Shown in pieces: positions 1-8,519 of a stretch of DNA of 59,181 bases; positions within the stretch are counted from its first letter, which is position 1; every line of letters begins with the position of its first letter. Location: the NCBI GenBank assembly GCA_026707445.1, contig JAPOWV010000043.1:1-59181 (forward strand), in the 5' to 3' direction. The DNA is from Gammaproteobacteria bacterium (lineage in GTDB: Bacteria > Pseudomonadota > Gammaproteobacteria > Steroidobacterales > Foliamicaceae). The notes beneath the pieces are model-generated. The model was not told where the DNA came from. It did not search any database and saw nothing but the letters and a program-made list of their open reading frames with translations. The position numbers were made by a program, and so were the translations under genes.

Positions 1-1359
1 GAACACCGCCAGTTCCCGTCCGGCGAACGCGTGTTGCAGCGCATCGCCCCAGGCCGGCCCCGCCACGACTGCCGTGCGCTGCATGACGACGGCCGGTCCG
101 TCCAGGCTGTGGCCGAGCGATGCACTCGTCATGCCTATGGGCCGCGTGGCCTTCTCGACGTCCAGCAGCCCCTGTCCGTAAATATTACGGTCCGCGTAAA
201 TCCCGGACTTGTCCGCCGCCGCGAACAGCCGGCTCACCATCTCGGTGGAACCCAGTTGCCCGCGGAAGGCCTGCTCCATAAGCGCGAGCGCGCCCGCTAC
301 CTGGGGTGCGGCGAAGGATGTTCCTGATCCGTTCCCATACTGGTCCGTACTGCCGGCAGCAGGCACGTATATTCCCGAACCCGGCGCGGCAATGCAGTAA
401 TCCGCCGCCACTCCGCAGCGGTTGGAGTAACCGGCAATCTCGCCGTCCCGGCCGGTGGCCACGACCGAAATGAAATGTCCTCTCAACTCCGGGAAATAGT
501 GGGGGGTAGCGGCGGTCAGACTCGGTGAGGAAGCATCGGCCAGGTTCCCCCGGGCATCGCGCCTGCCGTTGGAGTTGCCAGCCGCCCAAACCAGGATGAT
601 CTTTTCCGAGTCCGGTGTGCCGGCTTGTATCAGGCTGTCCACGGTGCGCCCGAGAGCGGCCCGGTACTCGGCGGCCGTGTAATCAGTAACCACGCCCTCA
701 TAGCCGATACTGTGATTGACGATTCGCGTGGCGCTGCCGATTCTCCGGTACAGGCCCTGACCCTGCTCGTCCAGGCTGCGGAAGGAGGCCGCGTTGCTCA
801 AATCTATGGGACTGTACACGGGCCGGGACTCCCCGAGCTGAATCCCCAGCGCCAATAATTGCGCGTCGTAGGCGACGCCATGCATGCGACTGCCGGTCCT
901 GGCGGCGGCGATGACACCGCCCACGGCAGTCCCGTGCCGCCCGGTGTCGCGAATCGGGCTGAAGGAGCAGAAGCCGCCGCTGCAATTCCGGGAAGCCACG
1001 CCGGAGCTTGGGTGGAGCTTTCCGGCGAATGCGCTGTGGTTGGGATCGACGCCCGAGTCGATGATCCCGACGGTCACGCCGGCGCCGGTATAGCCGCGGG
1101 CATATGCGTAGTCGGCCTTGATTTCCGAAAGGCTCCATTGGCTGGTGAACTCGGGAGAACCGGAGATTGCCATGCGCTCCGTTTCCTGCGCCGCGGTCAG
1201 CCCCGGGTCTTCCGGAAAGCTGGTCGGGTCCGGCCGGTCGGGCTGCGGCGGCGTTACCGCAGGAGGCGGGGGAGTCTGGTTTCCGCCGCTGCTTCCGCAG
1301 GCGGACAGCAGGAGCGCCGAGAGGAGGAGCAGGGGGGCTATACGTTCACTTTCGATCAT
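1..1359 (-). CDS. Subtilisin-like (S8) serine protease lipoprotein, C-terminus cut by window edge
   Basis: Secreted S8-family serine peptidase, open from an ATG at 1359 to the window edge (453 codons, no stop reached). The N-terminus is a lipoprotein signal with lipobox LLSAC around residue 21, so the protein is probably anchored to a membrane. The catalytic triad is readable: Asp101 in GIIDSGVD, His142 in RHGTAVGG and Ser348 in GTSFAAPQ. The stretch after the protease domain (ALQHAFAGRELAVFD-like) resembles the linker of autotransporter-type S8 proteases, so a C-terminal beta-barrel may follow outside the window; that is inference. It is divergent from the alpha/beta hydrolase at 1479, with about 120 bp between them for promoters. 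The family call is secure; localisation and substrate are unknown. Confidence 0.88.
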   Translation of the reverse strand, partial: MIESERIAPLLLLSALLLSACGSSGGNQTPPPPAVTPPQPDRPDPTSFPEDPGLTAAQETERMAISGSPEFTSQWSLSEIKADYAYARGYTGAGVTVGIIDSGVDPNHSAFAGKLHPSSGVASRNCSGGFCSFSPIRDTGRHGTAVGGVIAAARTGSRMHGVAYDAQLLALGIQLGESRPVYSPIDLSNAASFRSLDEQGQGLYRRIGSATRIVNHSIGYEGVVTDYTAAEYRAALGRTVDSLIQAGTPDSEKIILVWAAGNSNGRRDARGNLADASSPSLTAATPHYFPELRGHFISVVATGRDGEIAGYSNRCGVAADYCIAAPGSGIYVPAAGSTDQYGNGSGTSFAAPQVAGALALMEQAFRGQLGSTEMVSRLFAAADKSGIYADRNIYGQGLLDVEKATRPIGMTSASLGHSLDGPAVVMQRTAVVAGPAWGDALQHAFAGRELAVF

Positions 1360-1478
1360 TTTCCGTATCCGTCAAACGACCTCACCCACCCCGACATATC
1401 ATTCGCCCGCTAGTATAGCAATCGGCCGATTTCGCCCCGAGATCGGCCGTCCGGCCCACAAACGAGAGACGTTTTCCT

Positions 1479-2483
1479 ATGCATGCAATCACCTTGAAGC
1501 GCGTGGCGCTGACCCTGAGTCTGATCTGTTTGTCTGCGTCGGCAATGGGCGACGAGGAGCCCGCGGCCTATAAGACAGCGTGGGGCCCGCACGGCGTTCA
1601 CGTCATCGAGAACCACGTGCTGCCTGCCGAGCCCGGACAGCGCAGCCTGCGCGCGAGGATCGTGTATCCCGACGCCGGGGGTCCGTTTCCGCTGGTGGTG
1701 TATTCGCACGGTTTCGGTTGCTATCGCGAGAGCTATGCCGGGCTCACCGATCACTGGGCCTCGCACGGCTACGCGGTGGTGTTGCCGGAGCATCCCGACT
1801 GCCCCACCTCGGAAACCAGGCTTAGCCCCGAAGATGCCCGCAACCTCCTGTATATCCGTATATCCGACGTGGGGCGGGTATTGGATGCGCTTTTTGCGTC
1901 GGGCCAGGAAATTCCCGGGCTGACGGGCAGGATCGACTACGGCCGCAAGGCGATTGCCGGTCACTCTTTCGGCGGGATGATCGCCCAGGTCATCTGGGGC
2001 CAGCCCCTGAAGGATCTGCACAGTACGGAGAGCGTCAGTTACGCCCTCGGTTTCGATGCCGCCATCGTCATGAGCGGCGTCGGCGAGATGCCGCAGATGG
2101 CCGACGGCTCCTTCGACCGGGTGCCGGGGCCGGTGCTGGTTACCGGCGGTACGCTGGATACAGGCAACATCGGCGGACCGACGATTTATCCTTGGGAGTG
2201 GCGGATGTCGGCCTACGACCTGAGTCCGCCCGGCGACAAGTATTCCGTTGTGCTGGAGGAAGGCGATCACTACCTCGGAGGTCTGATCTGCCGGGAGGAC
2301 CGCGGTGGGCCGGACAATCGCGGCGGCGCGCACGATGCGGGCGGGCTTGAGATCCTGGCCGGCGTCACCACGGCGTTCCTGGACGCCTGGCTGAACGGCG
2401 ATTCAGCCGCGAAGCAGTTCTTCGAGGACTTCGAGGCCAACGCCGGCATCACCGCCGGCCGCGCCCGCTTCGCCCAGAAATAA
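1479..2483 (+). CDS. Secreted alpha/beta hydrolase (PAF-acetylhydrolase/chlorophyllase-like)
   Basis: A 334-aa alpha/beta hydrolase with a Sec signal peptide (MHAITLKRVALTLSLICL, cleavage probably after ASA near residue 22). The oxyanion region is VVYSHGFG (residues 73-80), the nucleophile elbow is GHSFGG with Ser163, and a late His lies in EGDHYLGG. The order and the PEHPD segment resemble the platelet-activating-factor acetylhydrolase/dienelactone-hydrolase-like esterases. The likely role is hydrolysis of an ester substrate in the periplasm. The ATG at 1479 is preceded by a GA-rich stretch at about 1463-1468 that can serve as a ribosome site. The gene is convergent with the FAD monooxygenase, only 8 nt between their stops. 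The fold is clear; the substrate is not. Confidence 0.85.
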   Translation: MHAITLKRVALTLSLICLSASAMGDEEPAAYKTAWGPHGVHVIENHVLPAEPGQRSLRARIVYPDAGGPFPLVVYSHGFGCYRESYAGLTDHWASHGYAVVLPEHPDCPTSETRLSPEDARNLLYIRISDVGRVLDALFASGQEIPGLTGRIDYGRKAIAGHSFGGMIAQVIWGQPLKDLHSTESVSYALGFDAAIVMSGVGEMPQMADGSFDRVPGPVLVTGGTLDTGNIGGPTIYPWEWRMSAYDLSPPGDKYSVVLEEGDHYLGGLICREDRGGPDNRGGAHDAGGLEILAGVTTAFLDAWLNGDSAAKQFFEDFEANAGITAGRARFAQK

Positions 2484-2491
2484 CCCTCCCG

Positions 2492-3700
2492 TCAGGATTG
2501 GCCCAGGGCGACGCTGTCGCGCCAGGCCTCGATCATGCTGGTGCGAAGCAGGAAGGCGCGCGCCCGCTCCGGATCGGCGGCGATGCGCATGAACTCCGCC
2601 TGTCGCTTGCGCTGCGCGTCCGGATCCAGCGACTCAATGCGCTCCTTGTTCTCGATCGTCTGCTTCTGAACGAACTCGCTGGCGATGGTCCGGCGCTGAT
2701 GGTCGTAAACGTCCAACAGGTCGTCGCTTGCGCCTTCGCGCAGGATCGCGACCAGCTTCTCCGCGAGCACGATCGAGTCGTGTATGCCGCCGTTCATTCC
2801 CATGCCGCCCAGAGGGTTGTTGATGTGGGCGGCGTCGCCCGCGATCAGCAGGTTTCCGAGCCGGTAGGTCTCGGCAACCCGCTGGTGCACCCAGTACAGC
2901 GTGCGGTGCACCACTTCGTACGGCTCATCCCGCGGGACTATGGCATTCAGCCGTTCCTCCGCATAGTCCGGCGCCAGGAACTTGTCGTCCGGCTCGCCGG
3001 GGACAGTGGGCAGAAGCACGCGCCACAGGTCGGCGGTCCTCAGCAGCACGCACCACTCGTCGGGGTCGGCCACGTAGTTGACGTTGCTCAACTGGTCCAT
3101 GTGGGCGGCGAAATCGAACGGCGTGCTCAGGACCAGAAATTTTTCCGGGTAGGTGAAACCCTCGTAACGCACCGTCATGCTCTTGCGCACGCAACTGTTG
3201 GCGCCGTCCGCCCCGATCAGGTAGCGGCCCGTATACAGCTCTTCCTGTTCGCCGGTGAAGCACAGCATCCGAACGCCGTCGCCGTCCTGCCTCGCGCCGA
3301 TCACCTCCCGCCCGAACAGGACCTGGGCGTTGGGGTAGTCCTTGAGCATTTCGCATACGACCTGCGTGAGCTTGTATTGCTCGCACTGCAGGCGGTAGGG
3401 GTGCCCGGTGTCGCCGGACAGCAGTCCCAGGTCGAATATCGCCGCCTCGCCCGTCGTCCGGTCGCGGTACTGATAGTCGCGCGTGACCAGCCCGAGAGGA
3501 ATCAGACGATGGGTGAGATCCAGATCCTCCAGCAGGTCCAGCGTGGGCGGATGGAAGGTCGAGGCCCGCAGTTCCAGCGGCAGGGTATCGCAGCCTTCCA
3601 CCATGATGACGGAGACTCCGGCGCGCGCCAGCGCCAGGGCCGCCGTGCAGCCTACCGGTCCGGCGCCGGCAATCAGTACTTCGGCGTGTCGCTCGGGCAT
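2492..3700 (-). CDS. FAD-dependent aromatic-type monooxygenase (PHBH fold)
   Basis: A 402-aa single-component flavoprotein hydroxylase of the p-hydroxybenzoate-hydroxylase type. The N-terminal Rossmann motif is GAGPVGCTAAL (about residues 11-21), the DG motif is LIGADGANS (about 160-170) and the second FAD motif is LIAGDAAHINNPLGGMGMN (about 285-305). These enzymes insert one oxygen atom into an aromatic or polyketide-like substrate using NAD(P)H. There is no signal peptide, so it is cytoplasmic. It is divergent from the MFS transporter at 3753 with only 52 bp between them, so the two promoters probably share a control region and the pair likely acts on the same compound. The substrate cannot be read from sequence. 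Confidence 0.9.
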   Translation of the reverse strand: MPERHAEVLIAGAGPVGCTAALALARAGVSVIMVEGCDTLPLELRASTFHPPTLDLLEDLDLTHRLIPLGLVTRDYQYRDRTTGEAAIFDLGLLSGDTGHPYRLQCEQYKLTQVVCEMLKDYPNAQVLFGREVIGARQDGDGVRMLCFTGEQEELYTGRYLIGADGANSCVRKSMTVRYEGFTYPEKFLVLSTPFDFAAHMDQLSNVNYVADPDEWCVLLRTADLWRVLLPTVPGEPDDKFLAPDYAEERLNAIVPRDEPYEVVHRTLYWVHQRVAETYRLGNLLIAGDAAHINNPLGGMGMNGGIHDSIVLAEKLVAILREGASDDLLDVYDHQRRTIASEFVQKQTIENKERIESLDPDAQRKRQAEFMRIAADPERARAFLLRTSMIEAWRDSVALGQS

Positions 3701-3752
3701 GGCGCGCGTATCTTACCCGCTTATGTTTCCGGCATTGGGGGCATAATGCCCG

Positions 3753-5024
3753 GTGTTTTTCGCCGGGTTCCGGTTTATGTTCATTATCTTTGCACTTGTG
3801 CTGCTGGGCGCGATGGGCTTCAGCATCGTGCTGCCGTCCATCATGTTCGTGGCCGAGGACTTCGGCGGGGGCGAGGCCATGGCCGGCTGGATCGTCGCCA
3901 GCTACGCGATAGGCCAGCTCATAGCGACGCCCATCTGGGGGAGACTGAGCGACCGCTACGGCCGCAAACTGATTCTGGCCCTTTGCGCGGCCAGCACCAT
4001 GATTGCCTTTCTTGGCCTGGCCTTCGCCTACGACGCCCTGACGCTGTTCGTGTCGCGTCTCGTCGGCGGTCTTGCCGGCGGACTGTTTTCCGTGAGCCAG
4101 GCCTGGGTGGCCGATACGACCACGCCCAAGAATCGCGCCAAGGGAATGGGAATCATGGGGGCCGGAATCAGCCTGGGTTTCATCCTCGGACCGTTCGTCG
4201 GCGGAATCCTGGGAGGCGAGACCGCGGACACCGCCACCCTGCTGGAGCCCGGACTCCTGGGTGCGGCGCTGGCGGGGCTGCTGCTGGTGGTCATCCTCCT
4301 GTTCATGCGCGAAAGCCTGCCGCCCGAGAAGCGCGTGGCCTCCCAGCCCCTGGGCGCCGAGTTGCGGCAATGGGGCGAGGTGAGCGCGCGCCCGGTGGTC
4401 AAACGGCTGCTGATTCTCGGGCTTCTCTGGATGACGGCGGCCGGCATGTTCGAAGTGATGATGCCCCTGTGGGTCGGAGAGACTCTCGGCTGGGGGCCGC
4501 GTCACGTGGGCGTCCAGTTCCTCTTCCTCGGGCTCTGGGTCGCCGTGGTCCAGGGCCTGATCGCAGGGAGGCTCTCGATACGGTTCGGCGAGGTACCGGT
4601 CATCGCCGCCGGCATCGTGCTGTACGCCGTGGGAATGTTGCTGCTCGCCTGGTTCGGCGCAGTGCCGGGGCCGCAGTGGTCGCAGATCGGCACCGGCGTG
4701 CTGGCGGACTTTACCGGCCAACCCTGGCTGGTGCTCGGTCTGGGGCTCCTGGCCAGCGGCAGCGCCCTGCTGGTGCCCAACATCTCCAGCCTGGTTTCCA
4801 AATACGCGTCGGTGACCGAACGGGGCACCGTGCTGGGCCTGTTCCAGTCTTCCAACTGGCTGGGCAGGACCATATCGCCTCCCATCGGAGGCATGCTGTT
4901 CCAGTCCGAAGGCGCCAACGCGCCGCTGTTCGGTTCGGTTGTAATACTGGTTCCCTGCCTTGCGGGACTGCTTGTATGGTTTGGCGGCTCGCGGGCGCAG
5001 CCGCATAAGGAGGTCGAAGCATGA
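3753..5024 (+). CDS. MFS transporter (TetA-like 12-TM family)
   Basis: A 423-aa major facilitator superfamily protein with about twelve hydrophobic segments. The loop 2-3 signature GRLSDRYGRK lies near residues 67-76, as in drug:proton antiporters of the TetA/DHA1 group. The frame opens at a GTG (3753); an in-frame ATG at 3777 would remove eight residues and is an equally good start. It is the first gene of a coupled set: its stop overlaps the ATG of the duplicated hydrolase by 4 nt (ATGA), and an AAGGAGGT ribosome site for the next gene sits inside its last codons. It probably imports the catabolic substrate or exports a toxic intermediate; direction cannot be told. Confidence 0.87.
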   Translation: MFFAGFRFMFIIFALVLLGAMGFSIVLPSIMFVAEDFGGGEAMAGWIVASYAIGQLIATPIWGRLSDRYGRKLILALCAASTMIAFLGLAFAYDALTLFVSRLVGGLAGGLFSVSQAWVADTTTPKNRAKGMGIMGAGISLGFILGPFVGGILGGETADTATLLEPGLLGAALAGLLLVVILLFMRESLPPEKRVASQPLGAELRQWGEVSARPVVKRLLILGLLWMTAAGMFEVMMPLWVGETLGWGPRHVGVQFLFLGLWVAVVQGLIAGRLSIRFGEVPVIAAGIVLYAVGMLLLAWFGAVPGPQWSQIGTGVLADFTGQPWLVLGLGLLASGSALLVPNISSLVSKYASVTERGTVLGLFQSSNWLGRTISPPIGGMLFQSEGANAPLFGSVVILVPCLAGLLVWFGGSRAQPHKEVEA

Positions 5025-6730
5025 GTGATGGCAACGTAACGATTACCCGGCACTTCGTCAGCATCCGCGGGAGGTACGGCGAGCGCCAGGTGCACTACCG
5101 GCGCGCGGGCGACGGACCGTCGCTGGTGCTGCTGCACCAGTCGCCGCAGTCGTCGCTTGAATACGTGCCGCTGATGAAGGAGTGGGGCCGGCATTTCACC
5201 GTGATCGCGCCGGACACGCCCGGCTACGGAGCATCGGACCCACCCGAGGGAGATGACCTGACCATGGCCGATTTCGCCGACTGCGTGGCGGAATTCATCC
5301 GTGCTCTCGGCATCACGAAGACGGGCCTGTACGGCTTCCATACCGGCGCCGCGATGTCGGCCGAGACGGCGGCCCGGCATCCGGACCTCGTGACCGCGGT
5401 GGCGGTCAACGGCTACGGCGCCTTCAACGAAGAGGAACAGGCGGAACTGCTGGCCAACTACCTGCCGGCTTTCGTTCCGGCCTGGGACGGCTCCCACCTC
5501 ACCTGGCTGTGGAGCCGCCTGCGCCAGCAATTGATGTTCTTCCCCTGGTACGACCTGCGCGCCGCCTCCCGGATGTCATACGATCTGCCGTCCGCCGACC
5601 ATCTGCAGAACGAGGTCCTGGAATTCCTGCGCGCCGGCGACAACTACCGCAAGGCCTACGGCTGCGCGTTCTCGCACGACGGCGCGGAAGCCGTGGTGGA
5701 ACTGAGGGTACCCGGACTCATCACCGCCTGGGTCGGCGACGTCCTGGCGTCCCAGCTCGAACGCATACCGCCGCCGCCCGACGGAGTCGAGGTGTATGCA
5801 AGCCCGACCCCTCAGGCGGCGCGTGACAATTGCTTCGAACTGCTGGCCGCCCATCCCGCTCCGGTCCCGCCGGCCTCGCCGCCAGCGCAGGCGCTGCAAG
5901 GACGCCTGTGGAGCGAGATGGTCTCGATTCCCGGCGGCCAGGTTCGCGTTTTTCGCAACACCGACGCCGACGGCACGACGGTGGTCGTGCAGCATGATGC
6001 GGCCGGTTCCGGGCGTACGGTGCAGGGACTGGCCGAGTCCCTGATCGGATCGCACCCGGTGCTCGCGGTGGAACTGCCGGGGCACGCCGATTCGGACAAC
6101 ACCATCGGCGAAGGCGACGTGAGCGTTGCCGATTACCGCAATGCGCTGGCGCAGGTTCTGGACGCGCTGGGCCTCGAGCAGGTGAATGGTTACGGCGTCT
6201 GGGGCGGCGGCTCGGTGCTGCTCGATCTGGCCATCGAGAATCCCGGCCGGGTAGGGCGGCTGGTCATCACCGGACTGATCGATCACACGCCGGAGGAGCA
6301 GGCCGATCTGCTGGCGAACTACACGCCGGAAATCGTGCCCCGGTGGCACGGCGGGCACCTGCTGGAAGCCTGGCACATGATGCGCGACCAGGGCATCTAC
6401 TTCCCCTGGTACGCGCGCACGGCGGAGTCGATGCTGAAAGGCGAGCCATACCTGGACCCGGACATGGTGCACCGCCGCGTGGTCGAGGTGCTGCGGGCGC
6501 CGGTCATGTGGCGCAAGGCGTACCACGCGCACTTCAGGTATCGCGCCGGGCAGCGTCTGGCGGACGCGGAGATCCCGGTACTGCTGGCCACGGCCAAGTG
6601 GGATGTCGCCCGCGACTTGAGCGAACGCCTCGCCGGCCAGCACGCGCATTGCGACTCGCAGCTGTTGCCCGACAACCCGGCGCAATGGGGCGAGTCGGTC
6701 ACGCCATTTCTGAAAGGAGCCGCAGCATGA
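5021..6730 (+). CDS. Tandem (duplicated) alpha/beta-hydrolase-fold protein
   Basis: A 569-aa protein made of two alpha/beta-hydrolase domains, roughly residues 10-290 and 300-569. The duplication is visible in matching segments: EEQAELLANYLPAFVP with FFPWYDLRAASRM in the first half, EEQADLLANYTPEIVP with YFPWYARTAESM in the second. Neither nucleophile elbow carries the usual Ser, Cys or Asp: the first reads GFHTG (His at the nucleophile position), the second GVWGG (Trp). The protein may be a non-classical enzyme or partly a pseudo-enzyme. The start is set by a strong AAGGAGGT and the ATGA overlap with the MFS gene; the end overlaps the SMP-30-like gene in the same way. Substrate unknown. Confidence 0.85.
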   Translation: MSDGNVTITRHFVSIRGRYGERQVHYRRAGDGPSLVLLHQSPQSSLEYVPLMKEWGRHFTVIAPDTPGYGASDPPEGDDLTMADFADCVAEFIRALGITKTGLYGFHTGAAMSAETAARHPDLVTAVAVNGYGAFNEEEQAELLANYLPAFVPAWDGSHLTWLWSRLRQQLMFFPWYDLRAASRMSYDLPSADHLQNEVLEFLRAGDNYRKAYGCAFSHDGAEAVVELRVPGLITAWVGDVLASQLERIPPPPDGVEVYASPTPQAARDNCFELLAAHPAPVPPASPPAQALQGRLWSEMVSIPGGQVRVFRNTDADGTTVVVQHDAAGSGRTVQGLAESLIGSHPVLAVELPGHADSDNTIGEGDVSVADYRNALAQVLDALGLEQVNGYGVWGGGSVLLDLAIENPGRVGRLVITGLIDHTPEEQADLLANYTPEIVPRWHGGHLLEAWHMMRDQGIYFPWYARTAESMLKGEPYLDPDMVHRRVVEVLRAPVMWRKAYHAHFRYRAGQRLADAEIPVLLATAKWDVARDLSERLAGQHAHCDSQLLPDNPAQWGESVTPFLKGAAA

Positions 6731-7656
6731 ACACAGAATCGACCAATCAGCCCTTCAGCCCGGGCGACGTGTTCGTCGGCGCCACGCTTCTCAACGATCC
6801 GGAGGACGATCACGCCGGACCGGGACGCATCATCCAGTACGACGCCGGCCTGAACGAAAAGGGCGTGCTCTGGATCGATGACAGCACCCACCTGGTGGGT
6901 GGTCTGAAGTTCGATCCGGACGGCATCCTGTGGGCCTTCGACAGCAACGCCCACCTGGTGATCCGGGTGGGCCCCGACGGGCAGCGATTGCCGCAGATGG
7001 AATTCGCCAAGCGCTCGTTCTCGAACGTGAATTTCGGCCCTGAAGGGCAGATTTACCTGGCCGAACACATGGTCGGTTCGGAGATTCGCTATCCGCTCAA
7101 GACCGTTCTCACGCGGATGCCCGGGACCGAAAGCCTGGGCGACGGCCACGTATTCGAATACAACGCCGACGGCCGGCTGGTTGCGGAGCACGCCACCGAA
7201 ACGACCGGCGGGATGGGCGGGTTCCTCGGGGTCACGCATTCCACGCTGGCGCCGGACGGCAGGACGCTCGTGTACGTGTCGGAGACCGGCAAGCGGATCA
7301 TGCGCTTCGACCTCGAGGCTTCCGGGCAATTGCCCGACGTGCTGAATCTGCCGGAGGAAGACCGCGCTGCGATGTGTTTCGCGGTGGGATACGCACACGA
7401 CGGCGCGCTGCTTCACATGCGCGGGAACGCCGTGGAAGTCTTAAGCGAACAGGGCCAGCGGCTGCGGGAACTGCCCATGCCCGGATTCGGCTGGGCGTCG
7501 ATGTGCGTGTCGGCGGACGGGGAGCATGTGCTCGGCGGCAATTTCTTTACCGGCGAGGTCGTACGGATGAGCCTGGAGTCTGGCGAGATCACGGCCAGCG
7601 CAAACGTGGGCGTCGAGCGCTCGCTGGCCGGAATCGCCGAGTTCGCCGGCGCCTGA
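6727..7656 (+). CDS. SMP-30/gluconolactonase-like beta-propeller protein
   Basis: A 309-aa protein with the repeated blade pattern of the SMP-30/gluconolactonase/LRE-like family: DPDGILWAFDSNAH, FGPEGQIYLAE and LAPDGRTLVYVSETGKRI. Family members are metal-dependent lactonases or esterases, so it probably opens a lactone made upstream by the monooxygenase or SDR. The ATG at 6727 overlaps the previous stop by 4 nt; the frame is open further upstream, but that stretch is the shadow of the hydrolase gene. There is no signal peptide, so it is cytoplasmic. The family is well supported; substrate and metal are inferred. Confidence 0.85.
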   Translation: MNTESTNQPFSPGDVFVGATLLNDPEDDHAGPGRIIQYDAGLNEKGVLWIDDSTHLVGGLKFDPDGILWAFDSNAHLVIRVGPDGQRLPQMEFAKRSFSNVNFGPEGQIYLAEHMVGSEIRYPLKTVLTRMPGTESLGDGHVFEYNADGRLVAEHATETTGGMGGFLGVTHSTLAPDGRTLVYVSETGKRIMRFDLEASGQLPDVLNLPEEDRAAMCFAVGYAHDGALLHMRGNAVEVLSEQGQRLRELPMPGFGWASMCVSADGEHVLGGNFFTGEVVRMSLESGEITASANVGVERSLAGIAEFAGA

Positions 7657-7688
7657 CCATCGCCGCGCCGCTCGCCTCGGAGTAGGTC

Positions 7689-8489
7689 ATGAGCATGATG
7701 GACCGGCATGTCGCGGTTGCCGGCGGCGGAGCGGGGATCGGCGAGGCGCTGTGCCGGTCGTTCATCCGCCAGGGCGCGCAAGTGCTCGTGGTCGACAAGC
7801 TGGACGCCAAAAGCCTGGAGTTCGGCTACGCGCCTCTGGAAGACGCGGACGCCGGGCAGTTGCGTTACCGGCAGTGCGACGTCACCTGCGGCGAACAGGT
7901 CCGGGAACTGGCCGGGGAAGTGCAGGACTTCTTCGGCGGAAAAATCGACGTGTTCATCAACTGCGTGGGTATCAGCATGCAACAGTCGCTGCTCAAGCTG
8001 GACGAAGAAGACTGGGACCGGGTCATGGACACCAACGTGAAGGGCGCCTTCCTGCTGGCTTCGGCGGTCGCGCCGATGATGAAATCCGGCGGCGCGATGG
8101 TGTTTCTGTCCAGCGCCACCGCTCTGCAGCCCGGAAGGGTCGATGCCGCCTATGCCCTGAGCAAGATGACGCTGAACCGCCTGACCACGCTGCTGGCCGC
8201 GGAGGTCGCCGAGCGCGGGATCCGGCTGAACGCCGTCTGCCCGGGCCCCATCATGTCCGACCGGGTGATGGACGAGCGTCTGATCGATCCCATCACTTCC
8301 GAGCATCGCACCGCCGATGAGGTCAGGGAAGAAATCCTGAGCGAAATGCCGCTCGCGCGATTCCACCAGACCATACCGCCGGTCGAGTCCGTCGTGGATG
8401 CCGTCAACTTCCTGATCAGCGACGAGGCCCGCTTCATCACCGGCGCCGTCCTGCCCGTGGACGCCGGCAAGTCACTGTCGGGAATCTGA
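7689..8489 (+). CDS. Short-chain dehydrogenase/reductase (SDR)
   Basis: A classical 266-aa SDR. The cofactor motif is AGGGAGIGEA (residues 11-20), the structural motif is NCVG (91-94, replacing NNAG), and the catalytic residues are Ser142, Tyr155 and Lys159 in the YALSK context. The C-terminus has the usual FITGAVLPVDAG segment. Acidic Asp36 after the second beta strand suggests NAD(H) preference. It follows the lactonase by 32 nt with a GGAG ribosome site, so it is probably the last gene of the transporter-hydrolase-lactonase operon. It likely interconverts an alcohol and a ketone of the pathway intermediate. Confidence 0.9.
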   Translation: MSMMDRHVAVAGGGAGIGEALCRSFIRQGAQVLVVDKLDAKSLEFGYAPLEDADAGQLRYRQCDVTCGEQVRELAGEVQDFFGGKIDVFINCVGISMQQSLLKLDEEDWDRVMDTNVKGAFLLASAVAPMMKSGGAMVFLSSATALQPGRVDAAYALSKMTLNRLTTLLAAEVAERGIRLNAVCPGPIMSDRVMDERLIDPITSEHRTADEVREEILSEMPLARFHQTIPPVESVVDAVNFLISDEARFITGAVLPVDAGKSLSGI

Positions 8490-8519
8490 GGCGCTTCGAT
8501 TCGCCGTATTACGGGGCCG

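Noticed and set aside
2498..5008. Very long open frames opposite the FAD monooxygenase and MFS genes
   Set aside because: They are antisense or shifted shadows caused by high GC; low-complexity Arg/Gly/Ala content and no domain.
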